A DNA stretch of 64,000 nucleotides from Gallionella capsiferriformans ES-2 (lineage in GTDB: Bacteria > Pseudomonadota > Gammaproteobacteria > Burkholderiales > Gallionellaceae): the NCBI RefSeq assembly GCF_000145255.1, contig NC_014394.1, positions 1,116,001 through 1,180,000 of the forward strand, written 5' to 3'. The stretch's first letter is position 1. Each line of letters begins with the position of its first letter. Positions 17,181-25,969 of the stretch are shown one piece after another. The notes under the pieces are model-generated. The model was not told the origin of the DNA, ran no database searches, and worked only from the letters and a program-made list of their open reading frames with translations. Both the position numbers and the translations under genes were made by a program.

Positions 17181-18614
17181 CTATAGCCTTGAGAGTTGTT
17201 GGGTCAAATAACTGCTGGTTTTTCCCATTTCCGCTAGCATAACATTCAGTGAGCTGTATTGTGCGCGATAGCGTTTTTCAATATTTGCCAAATTCGCTTC
17301 CATCACGCCAATTCGGTCGTTGTTTGATTTGACGGCTTGATTCAAACTTGCCGTTCTATTGGCAAAAGCGCCGTCAAACGCGAGTGTGTTTTTTGCCATG
17401 TTTTCAAAGCTAGTTGCGAAGCCTGTGGAAGAATTGAACAGGTTGGCAACGGCGCTGTAATTATTCGACAACGCAGTTGATAATTTTGCACTATCCAGTT
17501 GCATTACACCGGCGGCGGTAAAACTGATGCCTGCATCCCCTATGGCGCTGAGCGTACCGCCTGTCACTGCACCTGCTGCAATGCCGCGCATTTGCGTTTG
17601 CAAATCGCGCAGGGTTGGATCGCCGGCTAGCGGAGAGCCAGATTTGTAGGCTGACGCGGTCTGCAGCATGGAGTACATTGAATTGTATGCGGATACAAAA
17701 TTAGATACTGCAGTGCTAACCGCTGTGGTGTCGCGCGCAATTGTCAGCGTGACCGGGGCGGCACTGATGGTGTTGAGATTCAGTGTGACGCCTTGCATTG
17801 CATTGGTTACTGTATTCGATGTGTTGGTTATCGCGATACCGTTTACCGTGAAGTTTGAATTTTGCGCAGCAACCGTCTGGTTCATATGTTGAGCTGCAGG
17901 CAGTCCTGTCGGATCATTCGCCAGCAGGGTGTCGAGTGTGCCGTCACCGCCGGAGGTGGAAATTTTTACGCTGTTGCTAATGCCCGTCGCTGTTGAAGTC
18001 AGTGTCAGCCGATACGGGCTGCTGCTGCCGTCATTTACGATTGTCGCTGTCATCCCTATGTTTGCTGCATTGATGGCGTCACTGATACCTTGCAGCGTGT
18101 TATTGCTTGAATCGATGGTGATGCTTTGGGTTGCGGTGCCATTGCTGGTAAACGTGGCAGGCGATGTGTATACGCCGCCTGTCAATGTGCCGCCGCTGAG
18201 TGTGCCGAAATCGAAATTGATCGTGGTGCTGGTACCATCGCTGATCGCAGTTGTGCTGCTGGCTTGTCCCGCTGAAACCAGATTTTGCGATTGCGCGAGG
18301 CTGGTGACATTCAATGCATAGGTCCCGGCAACAGCTGTGCTGCTCGCTGATGCAGTCAATACGCCGGTGTCGGAAGAGCTGGTTTTAAATGCAAGCAGAC
18401 TGCTGGAACTGGAGCTGCCTAATGCCGCCGCCGCTGTTTGAAAGCTGGCCATTTGACTTTGCATCGTGCCATAAGTGGATATTTTGGCCTGATAGCTTGT
18501 TTGCTGCGTGTTAAGACGGTTGACAGGTAATCGCTCAACAGCCATCAGGCTCGAGACGATGGTGTTGACATCAATGCTCGAACCTGACGTGGATGTGGTT
18601 GTTGCCGTAACCAT
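17181..18614 (-). CDS. fliD: FliD, flagellar filament cap (HAP2)
   Basis: FliD caps the growing filament and folds exported flagellin. The 477-residue protein starts with the typical SGSSIDVNTIVSSLMAVERLPVNRL, has a Ser/Thr/Ala-rich middle typical of exported filament proteins, and ends with the cap-oligomer helix region RYRAQYSSLNVMLAEMGKTSSYLTQQL. Length is normal. A GGGAGA ribosome binding site precedes the ATG. Order flaG-fliD-fliS-fliT is conserved in many proteobacteria. Confidence 0.96.
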   Translation of the reverse strand: MVTATTTSTSGSSIDVNTIVSSLMAVERLPVNRLNTQQTSYQAKISTYGTMQSQMASFQTAAAALGSSSSSSLLAFKTSSSDTGVLTASASSTAVAGTYALNVTSLAQSQNLVSAGQASSTTAISDGTSTTINFDFGTLSGGTLTGGVYTSPATFTSNGTATQSITIDSSNNTLQGISDAINAANIGMTATIVNDGSSSPYRLTLTSTATGISNSVKISTSGGDGTLDTLLANDPTGLPAAQHMNQTVAAQNSNFTVNGIAITNTSNTVTNAMQGVTLNLNTISAAPVTLTIARDTTAVSTAVSNFVSAYNSMYSMLQTASAYKSGSPLAGDPTLRDLQTQMRGIAAGAVTGGTLSAIGDAGISFTAAGVMQLDSAKLSTALSNNYSAVANLFNSSTGFATSFENMAKNTLAFDGAFANRTASLNQAVKSNNDRIGVMEANLANIEKRYRAQYSSLNVMLAEMGKTSSYLTQQLSRL

Positions 18615-18629
18615 GATATGTCTCCCGGA

Positions 18630-18986
18630 TTAAGCTTTTTGTGTAAACAGCAAGCCCGGCTGAAACTGGTCAATTGAACGCGCGATAGCCAGTGCCTGTT
18701 CGGTCGGATATTGGCGTATTGTTTCACCGGTGTTTGAATCTTTCATGCGCATGACAGGAATCTTTGTCGAGCTGTCGATACTAAATTCAAGGCTCTGGTT
18801 CGATTGCAGCATAGCCTGATTGATGCTCGTGACGGCTGACTTTATCTGCTCTTGCGAGGGCTGCTGTACAGAAGCCTGCGAAGGCGTATCGTAAACCTGT
18901 GGCGTTTGAACTGCGATGCGTGGTGTATCGCCGCTAGGCCGTGCTACAGGCGCCTGAATCGGGCTGTTGGATGGTTGGATGAGCAT
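18630..18986 (-). CDS. flaG: FlaG family protein
   Basis: A 118-residue protein with a Pro/Gln/Ser-rich N-terminal half and a conserved C-terminal FlaG domain (about 48-112): LEFSIDSSTKIPVMRMKDSNTGETIRQYP, then EQALAIARSID. FlaG proteins affect filament length, but their molecular role is unclear. The ATG at 18986 has a strong GAGGGAGAGG ribosome binding site. It lies between fliC and fliD, 102 bases after fliC, with two hairpins in that gap. Confidence 0.93.
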   Translation of the reverse strand: MLIQPSNSPIQAPVARPSGDTPRIAVQTPQVYDTPSQASVQQPSQEQIKSAVTSINQAMLQSNQSLEFSIDSSTKIPVMRMKDSNTGETIRQYPTEQALAIARSIDQFQPGLLFTQKA

Positions 18987-19008
18987 TTTACCTCTCCCTC
19001 AAGTTAAA

Positions 19009-19030
19009 TCCAGCTGCTAAATCAGCTGGA
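19009..19030 (-). terminator. Hairpin upstream of flaG, attenuator-like
   Basis: A perfect 8-bp inverted repeat (19009-19016 with 19023-19030, 6-base loop). In the minus-strand transcript it is followed by UUUAACUU, so it resembles a weak intrinsic terminator between fliC and flaG. It could reduce read-through into flaG-fliD while leaving fliC abundant. No functional evidence beyond the fold. Confidence 0.5.
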
Positions 19031-19046
19031 GTTGTAGTTGGCTGTA

Positions 19047-19081
19047 CTGGTCATCCTACCCTATGCAGGTAAGATGACCAG
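19047..19081 (-). terminator. Strong hairpin directly after fliC
   Basis: A 14-bp inverted repeat (19047-19060 with 19068-19081, 7-base loop) that pairs fully in the minus-strand RNA with one G-U wobble. It starts 7 bases after the fliC stop. There is no U tract right behind it, so it may protect the 3' end of flagellin mRNA or act with the second hairpin as a terminator. Confidence 0.6.
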
Positions 19082-19088
19082 CTAACTA

Positions 19089-19805
19089 TTAACGCAGCAG
19101 TGTCATGACTTGGTTAGGTTGCTGATTGGCTTGAGCCAACATCGCCGTACCTGCCTGTTGCAGAATGTTGTTGCGGGTCATGTTCGCTGTTTCTGCGGCA
19201 TAATCGGTATCCATAATACGGCTGTAAGCGGCAGACAGGTTGACCGAGGTTGTCTGCAGGTTAGCAATAGCGGAGCTGAATGTCGCCATATCCGCACCAA
19301 AGTTCGCACGTGCTGCGGCCAATGTGGTCAGGTTCAAATCGATATTGGTAATCGTAACGCCGGTTGGAACCGCAATCGCTGTACCCACGCCGGTTACGGT
19401 ACCGCCACTTGAGTTGACCACCACAGAACCTGTTGCTGCGCTCAGACCGGCGATACGTGAATTTTCTGCCAGCAGCGCCGTTGTTTCAACACCGGTTGCT
19501 GTGCCGCCCAATTGAACTGCGATTTCACGCAGGCGTTGTACGTTAGCGGTGATCTGTGCTGCATAACCTTCGTTGGTTTGCGCAGTTGAAATACCATCGT
19601 TTGCGTTGCGAATAGCCTGATTGGAGCCGCGAATCTGACTGTCATAACCTGTAGCGATCACCAGACCGGTTGCATCATCCTTGGCGCTGTTGATACGCAA
19701 GCCTGAGGACAGACGCTGCATTGCAGTTTGCAAACCAAGATTGGACTTGTTCAATGCTTGTGAAGTAAACAGGGACGATACGTTTGTGTTGATGACTTGT
19801 GCCAT
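19089..19805 (-). CDS. fliC: Flagellin, short form
   Basis: Flagellin is the filament subunit. The 238-residue protein has conserved N-terminal D0/D1 ([56 protein letters not shown]) and C-terminal D1/D0 ([40 protein letters not shown]). Enteric flagellins are about 500 residues and many short ones about 275, so this is near the lower limit: D2/D3 are absent and the centre is about 80 Ser/Thr/Gly/Val-rich residues. Those residues could be O-glycosylation sites. An AAGGAGAG ribosome binding site precedes the ATG, and a sigma-28 promoter lies about 90 bases upstream. The divergent TPR-glycosyltransferases make glycosylation a plausible inference. Confidence 0.97.
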   Translation of the reverse strand: MAQVINTNVSSLFTSQALNKSNLGLQTAMQRLSSGLRINSAKDDATGLVIATGYDSQIRGSNQAIRNANDGISTAQTNEGYAAQITANVQRLREIAVQLGGTATGVETTALLAENSRIAGLSAATGSVVVNSSGGTVTGVGTAIAVPTGVTITNIDLNLTTLAAARANFGADMATFSSAIANLQTTSVNLSAAYSRIMDTDYAAETANMTRNNILQQAGTAMLAQANQQPNQVMTLLR

Positions 19806-19896
19806 TTTAGCTCTCCTTGGGTTTGGTTATCGGCATCATTGCCGTTTACGTTGGTTTGCCGTTTGCTGCTAGCTTAATCAACCGCCGTTATTCCAG

Positions 19897-19923
19897 TTAT
19901 CGGTGCATGCTGGAAAAACTTTA
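19897..19923 (-). promoter_or_regulatory. Sigma-28 (FliA) promoter of fliC
   Basis: On the minus strand the sequence reads TAAAGTTT, 11 bases, ACCGATAA. This matches the sigma-28 consensus TAAAGTTT-N11-GCCGATAA at every defined position except one. Transcription would begin near 19890, giving a leader of about 85 bases before the fliC ATG. This is the class of promoter expected for flagellin. Confidence 0.9.
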
Positions 19924-19990
19924 GGACTTTTTTTAAAACTTTTTCAATTCAATTGCCGAATGTTGCATAGGCCGGATTTTGTGATTCACG

Positions 19991-20018
19991 CTGTTGATTG
20001 GCATCAGCCAGTCAACAG
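19991..20018. repeat. 12-bp palindrome between fliC and the glycosyltransferase array
   Basis: CTGTTGATTGGC and GCCAGTCAACAG form a 12-bp stem with one T-G pair and a 4-base loop (ATCA). It lies between the fliC promoter and the divergent TPR-GT41 gene, 73 bases before that start codon. No T run follows on either strand, so an operator or an RNA leader fold is more likely than an intrinsic terminator. Confidence 0.5.
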
Positions 20019-20090
20019 GGCAGGCACGTGTTCCGAGACTGATCGCTATCCTACTCCAAAATCGAATAAACTTCTGTAATGGAAATAATT

Positions 20091-22994
20091 ATGAGCGCTG
20101 TTATGAGTGAGTCCCGTCAAGAAAATTTATTATCGTTGCTACGTATGGCCTTTGAGGCAGGCAATCAGGGGCGCTTGCAGGAGGCTGAACAGCATTATCA
20201 GGGGGTGCTGCAAATGGAGCCTTGCCATCCGGAGGCGAATTTCCATCTGGGTGTGCTGGCTGTTGAGATGAACGAGGCAGTGCGTGGATTGCCCTATTTG
20301 TTGCGCGCCCTGGAGGCCGACCCGCAGCGCGCTCAATACTGGTTGAGTTACATAGAGGCGTTGTTTTATGCCGGTCAGCATGACGCTGCTAAAGAAGTGT
20401 TGGCGCTGGCTCGCCAGCAGGGGTTGCAAGGCGAGGAGGTCGATGTGCTGGCCACGCGTCTTGAAGGCCGTGTTGTGCATCCTGCGTTTAATTCGGTGCC
20501 TGCGCTTTCGCAGACGGTTGGGCAGCAGCCTGCGGCTCAGGATATAGCCACACTGACGTCTTTGTTTGGTCAAGGAAAACTGGCGGAAGCGATCGCGCTG
20601 GCGCGGTTGATGACGGCACATTTCCCACGGCATCCGTTTGCCTGGAAAGTGTTAGGTCTGGCCTTCAAACAAGCGGGGCGCGATGAGGATGCGCTGCCCG
20701 CGATGCAAAAAACGGCCGCGTTATCGCCCAATGATGCGCAGGCGCATGGCAACTTGGGCGTCGTATTGAAAGATATGGGGCGGCTGCAGGAGGCTTTGGC
20801 CAGTCTGCGCCGTGCGATAAAAATCAAGCCCGATTATGCACAGGCACATTGCAATCTGGGCGCTACGCTCAAAGATTTGCAAAGGCCGGAGGAGGCTGCA
20901 AAAAGTCTGCGGCGTGCTTTGCAGTTGAGTCCGGACTACGCGGATGCGCACAATAATCTGGGGCTGGTGTTGGATGACTTGGGGGTGTTGCAGGAAGCGC
21001 AGGCAAGTTATCGCCGTGCGTTGGCAATCAACCCTAACCTTTTTCAGGTGCATAGCAATCTGGGGAATGTACAAAGAGCGCAGGGACTGTTAACGGAGGC
21101 TGAGGCCAGTTACCGGCGTGCTCTCGAACTTTGCCCGGATTACGTTGAGGCGCTATGTAATTTGGGTATCACGCTACAGGATAGGGGGCAATTAGCCGAG
21201 TCGGAGTCTTGTTACCGGCAGGCGCTGGTAATCAGGCCTGATTATGCACAGGCCTATTCTAATCTCGGCGTCGTATTGCAATCGCTTGGGAGAGCAGATG
21301 AAGCTGCGGCCTCTTTGATTCAGGCGGTGCAGCTTCATCCTGACCGTGCCGATGCGCACAATAACTTGGGTCATACGCTGCACGGAATGGGGCGGTTGGC
21401 TGACGCTGCGGATTGCTACTTGCGTGCGTTGCAAATTCAGCCGGAATTTGCGCAGGCATACTCTAATCTTGGTTTTACACGGCTGGTGCAGGGCCGGTTG
21501 GATGAAGCGCGCGCTGCGCTCAATTGTGCGTTAAAAATCAATGATCGTTTGGCTGATGCACACTGTAATCTGGGTATTACGCTTATGGAGCTGGGCTTGT
21601 TAGCGGAGGCTGAGGCGAGTTGCCAGCGTGCGATTGCGCTCAAGCCCGATTTCGCAGTGGCGCACAGCAATCTTGGCATCATCGTCATGGGGATGGGACG
21701 ACTTGCAGATGCTGCGGACAGTTTCAACCGCGCATTGCAGCTCAGGCCCGATTTTTGTGACGCGCACAGCAATCTGATCTTTGCACTGGATATGACAGAC
21801 AGTTCCGATATCGCCGCCTTACAGGCTGTGCGGCGGCAGTGGAATGTCGCACATGCGGCCTCTTTGCATCAGCACAGGGCGCATCTGAACGGTCGCGATC
21901 CTGAACGCCGTCTGCGTGTCGGTTACGTCTCGGCTGACTTCAGGGGGCATTCGGCAGCATATGCCTTCGGGGCGATGCTGGTCCATTTTGACGGTGAATC
22001 ATTCGATGTGATCGCGTATTCAAATTCGGCAAAACAGGATGCGATGACCGAGGTCTTTCGGCAAGGGGTCTCGGTCTGGCGCAATATTTTCGGGCTCTCA
22101 GATGATGCCGTTGCCGATCTTGTCAGGGAGGATAAAATTGATATTCTGGTTGATTTGTCAGGACACTCGGCCGGTAACCGTCTTTTGGCTTTTGCGCGTA
22201 AACCTGCGCCGGTTCAGATTACTGCCTGGGGTTACGCTACCGGTACCGGGATGAGCGCGATGGACGTGTTTTTTTCTGACCCGGTATTTGTACCGCCGGC
22301 GGAAAAAGAGCTGTATGTTGAACAAGTGAGGTACTTGCCCTGTGCGCTGGGGACTTTCTTTACGCATGACAGCGCTGTTATCAATGCGTTGCCAGCTTTG
22401 TCGGGCGCGGGAATTACTTTTGGCTCTTTTAACAGGCTGGTCAAAAATTCGGATGCGACCTATGCGGCATGGGCGAAAATATTGCGCGCATTGCCAGAGA
22501 GTCGGATGATTATCAAAACCGAAGCGCTGGATGATCCCGTAACGCGTGAGCGGGTCATTGCTTGTTTTGTGCGGGCAGGTATCGCAGCGGATCGGATATT
22601 ATTGCAGGGGAAGACTGCGCGTGATCAGCATCTGGCGGCGTTCAATCAGATCGATATTGCGCTGGATCCGTTTCCCCATGGTGGTGGTGTGACGGCGATG
22701 GAAGGGCTGATGATGGGCGTGCCTGTCGTTACGTTGCGCTGGCCGACGATAGCAGGCAGGCTGTCGGCCTCAATTCTGACTACACTTGGTTTGACGGACT
22801 GGATTGCTGAAACTCAGCAGCAGTATATTGAACTTGCCATTCAAAAGGCGGGTGAAGTACAGTCTCTGGCAGCACTTCGTAAAGCGTTGCCCGTTATTTG
22901 GGCTAATTCGATGATCGGCGATCAGGCGCGTTATGTCAGTTGCGTTGAGCGGGAATACCGGTTGTTATGGCAGGAGTGGTGTGCGAGTCAGTAA
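20091..22994 (+). CDS. TPR-repeat GT41 (SPINDLY/OGT-like) glycosyltransferase 1
   Basis: A 967-residue cytoplasmic protein likely to transfer a sugar from a nucleotide donor to Ser/Thr of a protein. Residues 1-145 hold the shared N-terminal module (PCHPEANFHLGVLAVEM; YWLSYIEALFYAGQ; LARQQGLQGEEVDVL). About 11 TPRs follow to residue 570. The GT41 domain starts at RRLRVGYVSADFRGHSAAYAF, with His620 at the place of the OGT active-site His. It continues through DILVDLSGHSAGNRLLAFARKPAPVQ, then ITFGSFNRLVK and DPFPHGGGVTAMEGLMMGVP. The ATG at 20091 has a GGA site 7 bases upstream; ATGs at 20079 and 20106 are alternatives. First gene of the plus-strand array, divergent from fliC. Flagellin as substrate is inference from context. 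Confidence 0.88.
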   Translation: MSAVMSESRQENLLSLLRMAFEAGNQGRLQEAEQHYQGVLQMEPCHPEANFHLGVLAVEMNEAVRGLPYLLRALEADPQRAQYWLSYIEALFYAGQHDAAKEVLALARQQGLQGEEVDVLATRLEGRVVHPAFNSVPALSQTVGQQPAAQDIATLTSLFGQGKLAEAIALARLMTAHFPRHPFAWKVLGLAFKQAGRDEDALPAMQKTAALSPNDAQAHGNLGVVLKDMGRLQEALASLRRAIKIKPDYAQAHCNLGATLKDLQRPEEAAKSLRRALQLSPDYADAHNNLGLVLDDLGVLQEAQASYRRALAINPNLFQVHSNLGNVQRAQGLLTEAEASYRRALELCPDYVEALCNLGITLQDRGQLAESESCYRQALVIRPDYAQAYSNLGVVLQSLGRADEAAASLIQAVQLHPDRADAHNNLGHTLHGMGRLADAADCYLRALQIQPEFAQAYSNLGFTRLVQGRLDEARAALNCALKINDRLADAHCNLGITLMELGLLAEAEASCQRAIALKPDFAVAHSNLGIIVMGMGRLADAADSFNRALQLRPDFCDAHSNLIFALDMTDSSDIAALQAVRRQWNVAHAASLHQHRAHLNGRDPERRLRVGYVSADFRGHSAAYAFGAMLVHFDGESFDVIAYSNSAKQDAMTEVFRQGVSVWRNIFGLSDDAVADLVREDKIDILVDLSGHSAGNRLLAFARKPAPVQITAWGYATGTGMSAMDVFFSDPVFVPPAEKELYVEQVRYLPCALGTFFTHDSAVINALPALSGAGITFGSFNRLVKNSDATYAAWAKILRALPESRMIIKTEALDDPVTRERVIACFVRAGIAADRILLQGKTARDQHLAAFNQIDIALDPFPHGGGVTAMEGLMMGVPVVTLRWPTIAGRLSASILTTLGLTDWIAETQQQYIELAIQKAGEVQSLAALRKALPVIWANSMIGDQARYVSCVEREYRLLWQEWCASQ

Positions 22995-23045
22995 GGTTTT
23001 TATGTGCCGTTTTAATTTTCCTCAACCCAATTTTCAATGTGAACT

Positions 23046-25931
23046 ATGACCGCTGCTTATACCGAACAACTTCAGTCTGCTGTATTTCACCAGCGGGTTG
23101 GCCGTTTTGAGGATGCCGCACGCCAGTACCGTGCAATTTTACAGGCAGCGCCCTATCATCCTGAGGCAAATCACAATATGGGTGTGCTATCAGTCCAGAT
23201 GCAACAGGCCGCGCTCGGGTTGCCCTATTTAATTGCAGCGCTGGAGGCGGATCCTGCGTGCGGGCAATATTGGACAAGCTATATTGATGCGCTGTATCAG
23301 GCAGGGCAGCTCGAAGAGGCGCGCCAAATGCTTGCTTTGGCACGGCAGCAGGGACTGCAAGGGGATGATGTGGAGGAGTTGGCGCTGCGCTTGAATCGTG
23401 CAGTCAGTCAGGCGGATGCAGGCCTGCCCGCAGCACGGGCAGCGCATCCGGATATTGATCAGATCGATGCCTTGGTGGCCTTATTCAATCGCGGCCAGCT
23501 CGAAGAGGCGGAAAAACGCGCACGTGCGATGACTGTGGATTATCCGCTGCATGCGTTTGGCTGGAAAGCCTTGGGTGCCGTATATCAACAGCATGGCAAT
23601 ATTGAAGCGGCATTAGTGCCCATGGAAACCGCCGCGTCGCTGTCACCCGGGGATGTCGAGGCACACTACAATTTGGGGATCACCTATCAGGATCTCGGGC
23701 GGCTGGATGAAGCGTGCCACTGTTACCGGCAGGCCGTGCAGATCAATCCGCATTATGCTGAAGCGCATAGCAATCTCGGTGTCATTTTGCAGGGTTTGGG
23801 TGATAGGGAAGAGGCGGAGCAGTGTTATCGACGTGCCTTGCAAATCAAGCCGGGCTACGGGGCTGCGCTCAGTAATCTGGCTAACCTGTTACAGATGCTT
23901 GGACGATTAGATGAAGCGGCGGCTTGCTGTCGAACGATTTTGAAAAGCAGCCCGGATTCAGCTGATGTCTTGTTTAATCTTGCCAATATCCTCAAACGCC
24001 TGGGTCAACTGGCGGAGGCTGAAGCCAGTTACCGTGTCGCGTTGCGGTTTAATCCCGATTCAGTTCAGATCCATGGCAATCTGGGGATTACGTTGAAGGA
24101 ACTGGGGCGTTTTGAGGAAGCAGAGTCTAGTTTCAGGCAAGCACTGCGGATTAATCCTGATTATGCGCAGGCCCATTGCAATCTGGGGGTGATGTTCAAG
24201 GAGCTGGATCGGCTGGATGAGGCTGAGCGGTGTTATCTCACTGCGCTGCAGTTGGCGCCGGACTACGCGGATGCTCACAGTAATCTGGGGATCGTCCAGC
24301 AGGAGCTCGGGCGGTTGACTGATGCGGAAGCGAGTTTCAGGCAGGCTTTGCAGTTCAGTCCGGATTTGCTGGAGGCGCATTGTAACCTTGGAAATGTGTT
24401 ACTGGGAGCTGCGCGTCTGTCTGAGGCCGAAAGCTGTTATCGGCATGTACTGCTGCTCAATCCTGATCATGCCATCGCGCACCGCCTTCTCGGCCTTACG
24501 CTGATGTCGATGGGGCGCCTCCACGAGGGGGTGGCGAGCTTTCGTGATGTTGTGCATCTGAGACCGAATGAGGCATCAGCTTATAACGATCTTGGCAACG
24601 GGCTCAGAGATTCAGGGCTGCACGATCAGGCTGTGCAGTGCTATCGTCGTGCTCTGGAGCTTGATCCGCGCGATGCCGCGGTGCATAGTGATTTGATTTT
24701 TGCACTCGATCTGGTTGCTGATTTAAGTGTCTCCGCGATGCAGGATGAGCGAAAAAAATGGTGTCAAATGCACGCGGCGCATTTGCGGCAGCGTATTTCG
24801 TACGACACAACCCCAGATCCTGACCGGCGATTGCGCATAGGTTATGTTTCCAGCGATTTTTCGAGCAATTCTGCGCCGGCTTTTTTTGGCGGTATGCTGT
24901 TCAATTTTGATCACTCCCGTTTTGAAGTGTTTACCTATGCAAATGAAAGCCGCACGATCTCGACGCCATTAACACGACGTTTTCAGCAAAGTGTCACGGT
25001 GTGGAGAAATATTTTCAGAATGTCCGATGATGCCGTTGCCGATCTGATTCGCGCCGATAAAATTGATATTCTGGTCGACTTGTCCGGACATTCCGGTCGA
25101 AACCGGTTACTCGTTTTTGCACGAAAACCTGCGCCTGTTCAGATCAGTGCATGGGCCTATGCGACGGGTACCGGAATGGATGCGATGGATGTCTTATTTT
25201 CTGATATCACGCTGATTCCTTCTGAAGAGCGTTTTTTATATGCTGAAGCAATCAGATATTTGCCGGCTTTTTTCAGTTATTTTCCCTGCCAGGAGCCGCC
25301 GGCTGTCGCTTTGTTGCCAGCGTTGACGAAAAAAACGATTACTTTTGGAACCTTCTCCCGACTGGAAAAGGTGACTGAGCAAACCTGGCAAACATGGGCT
25401 GACGTAGTATTGTCCGTTCCGGATAGTTGTATGTTAATCAAAAATGCCGAGATGGATCATGCGGTCGCCCGTGCGCGGGTGGCGGGATATTTTCAACGTG
25501 CCGGTGTTGCACTCGATCGACTTATTTTCCATGGCAGGACAGCTTGGAATGATCATATGGCTGTCTTTAATCAGGTCGATATTTGTCTTGATACGTTTCC
25601 GCAAGGGGGTGGAGTTACCACATTGGAAGGCCTGATGATGGGTGTTCCCGTGATTACGTTGCATTCCCCAACCTTTGTCGGAAGAACCGGGGTTTCGATA
25701 TTGACGGCATTAGGACTTGTAGACTGGGTCGCAGAAACGCCGGAACAGTACGTCAAGATCGCGAAGCAGAAGGCGCAGGATATTCCTGCTTTGGCCCAAT
25801 TGCGCGCACAGTTGCGAACCCGTTTAACCTCGTCGATTATCGGGAATCCTGTGGCTTACTCAAAGCTGGTTGAACAGGAATATTTGGCGCTTTGGCAAGC
25901 GTGGTGTCTTACACAGGAAAAGGTTGTTTAA
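23046..25931 (+). CDS. TPR-repeat GT41-like glycosyltransferase 2, altered active site
   Basis: A 961-residue paralog with the same N-terminal module (PYHPEANHNMGVLSVQM; YWTSYIDALYQAGQ; ARQQGLQGDDVEEL), about 11 TPRs (residues 160-540) and a GT41 domain. The active site departs from its siblings. Where they have DFRGHSAAYAF-type sequence, this one has DFSSNSAPAFF, so the His matching the OGT catalytic His is Asn608. The donor loop reads DTFPQGGGVTTLEGLMMGVP instead of FPHGGG, and WGYA becomes WAYA. It may use another donor or have lost catalysis and act as a binding partner. It follows gene 1 by 51 bases. Confidence 0.86.
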   Translation: MTAAYTEQLQSAVFHQRVGRFEDAARQYRAILQAAPYHPEANHNMGVLSVQMQQAALGLPYLIAALEADPACGQYWTSYIDALYQAGQLEEARQMLALARQQGLQGDDVEELALRLNRAVSQADAGLPAARAAHPDIDQIDALVALFNRGQLEEAEKRARAMTVDYPLHAFGWKALGAVYQQHGNIEAALVPMETAASLSPGDVEAHYNLGITYQDLGRLDEACHCYRQAVQINPHYAEAHSNLGVILQGLGDREEAEQCYRRALQIKPGYGAALSNLANLLQMLGRLDEAAACCRTILKSSPDSADVLFNLANILKRLGQLAEAEASYRVALRFNPDSVQIHGNLGITLKELGRFEEAESSFRQALRINPDYAQAHCNLGVMFKELDRLDEAERCYLTALQLAPDYADAHSNLGIVQQELGRLTDAEASFRQALQFSPDLLEAHCNLGNVLLGAARLSEAESCYRHVLLLNPDHAIAHRLLGLTLMSMGRLHEGVASFRDVVHLRPNEASAYNDLGNGLRDSGLHDQAVQCYRRALELDPRDAAVHSDLIFALDLVADLSVSAMQDERKKWCQMHAAHLRQRISYDTTPDPDRRLRIGYVSSDFSSNSAPAFFGGMLFNFDHSRFEVFTYANESRTISTPLTRRFQQSVTVWRNIFRMSDDAVADLIRADKIDILVDLSGHSGRNRLLVFARKPAPVQISAWAYATGTGMDAMDVLFSDITLIPSEERFLYAEAIRYLPAFFSYFPCQEPPAVALLPALTKKTITFGTFSRLEKVTEQTWQTWADVVLSVPDSCMLIKNAEMDHAVARARVAGYFQRAGVALDRLIFHGRTAWNDHMAVFNQVDICLDTFPQGGGVTTLEGLMMGVPVITLHSPTFVGRTGVSILTALGLVDWVAETPEQYVKIAKQKAQDIPALAQLRAQLRTRLTSSIIGNPVAYSKLVEQEYLALWQAWCLTQEKVV

Positions 25932-25969
25932 TTGATGTTGATTATTTTGTCACAGCACGGCTTTTACGC

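Noticed and set aside
19827..19834. A perfect GCCGATAA sigma-28 -10 box on the minus strand nearer to fliC than the called promoter.
   Set aside because: No TAAA lies 15 bases upstream; the bases there read CAAC. The site at 19897-19923 has both elements.
20700..21800. Regular 102-base repetition that could look like a tandem DNA repeat or CRISPR-like array.
   Set aside because: It is the DNA of 34-residue TPR repeats within an open frame; units are diverged and there are no short direct repeats with unique spacers.
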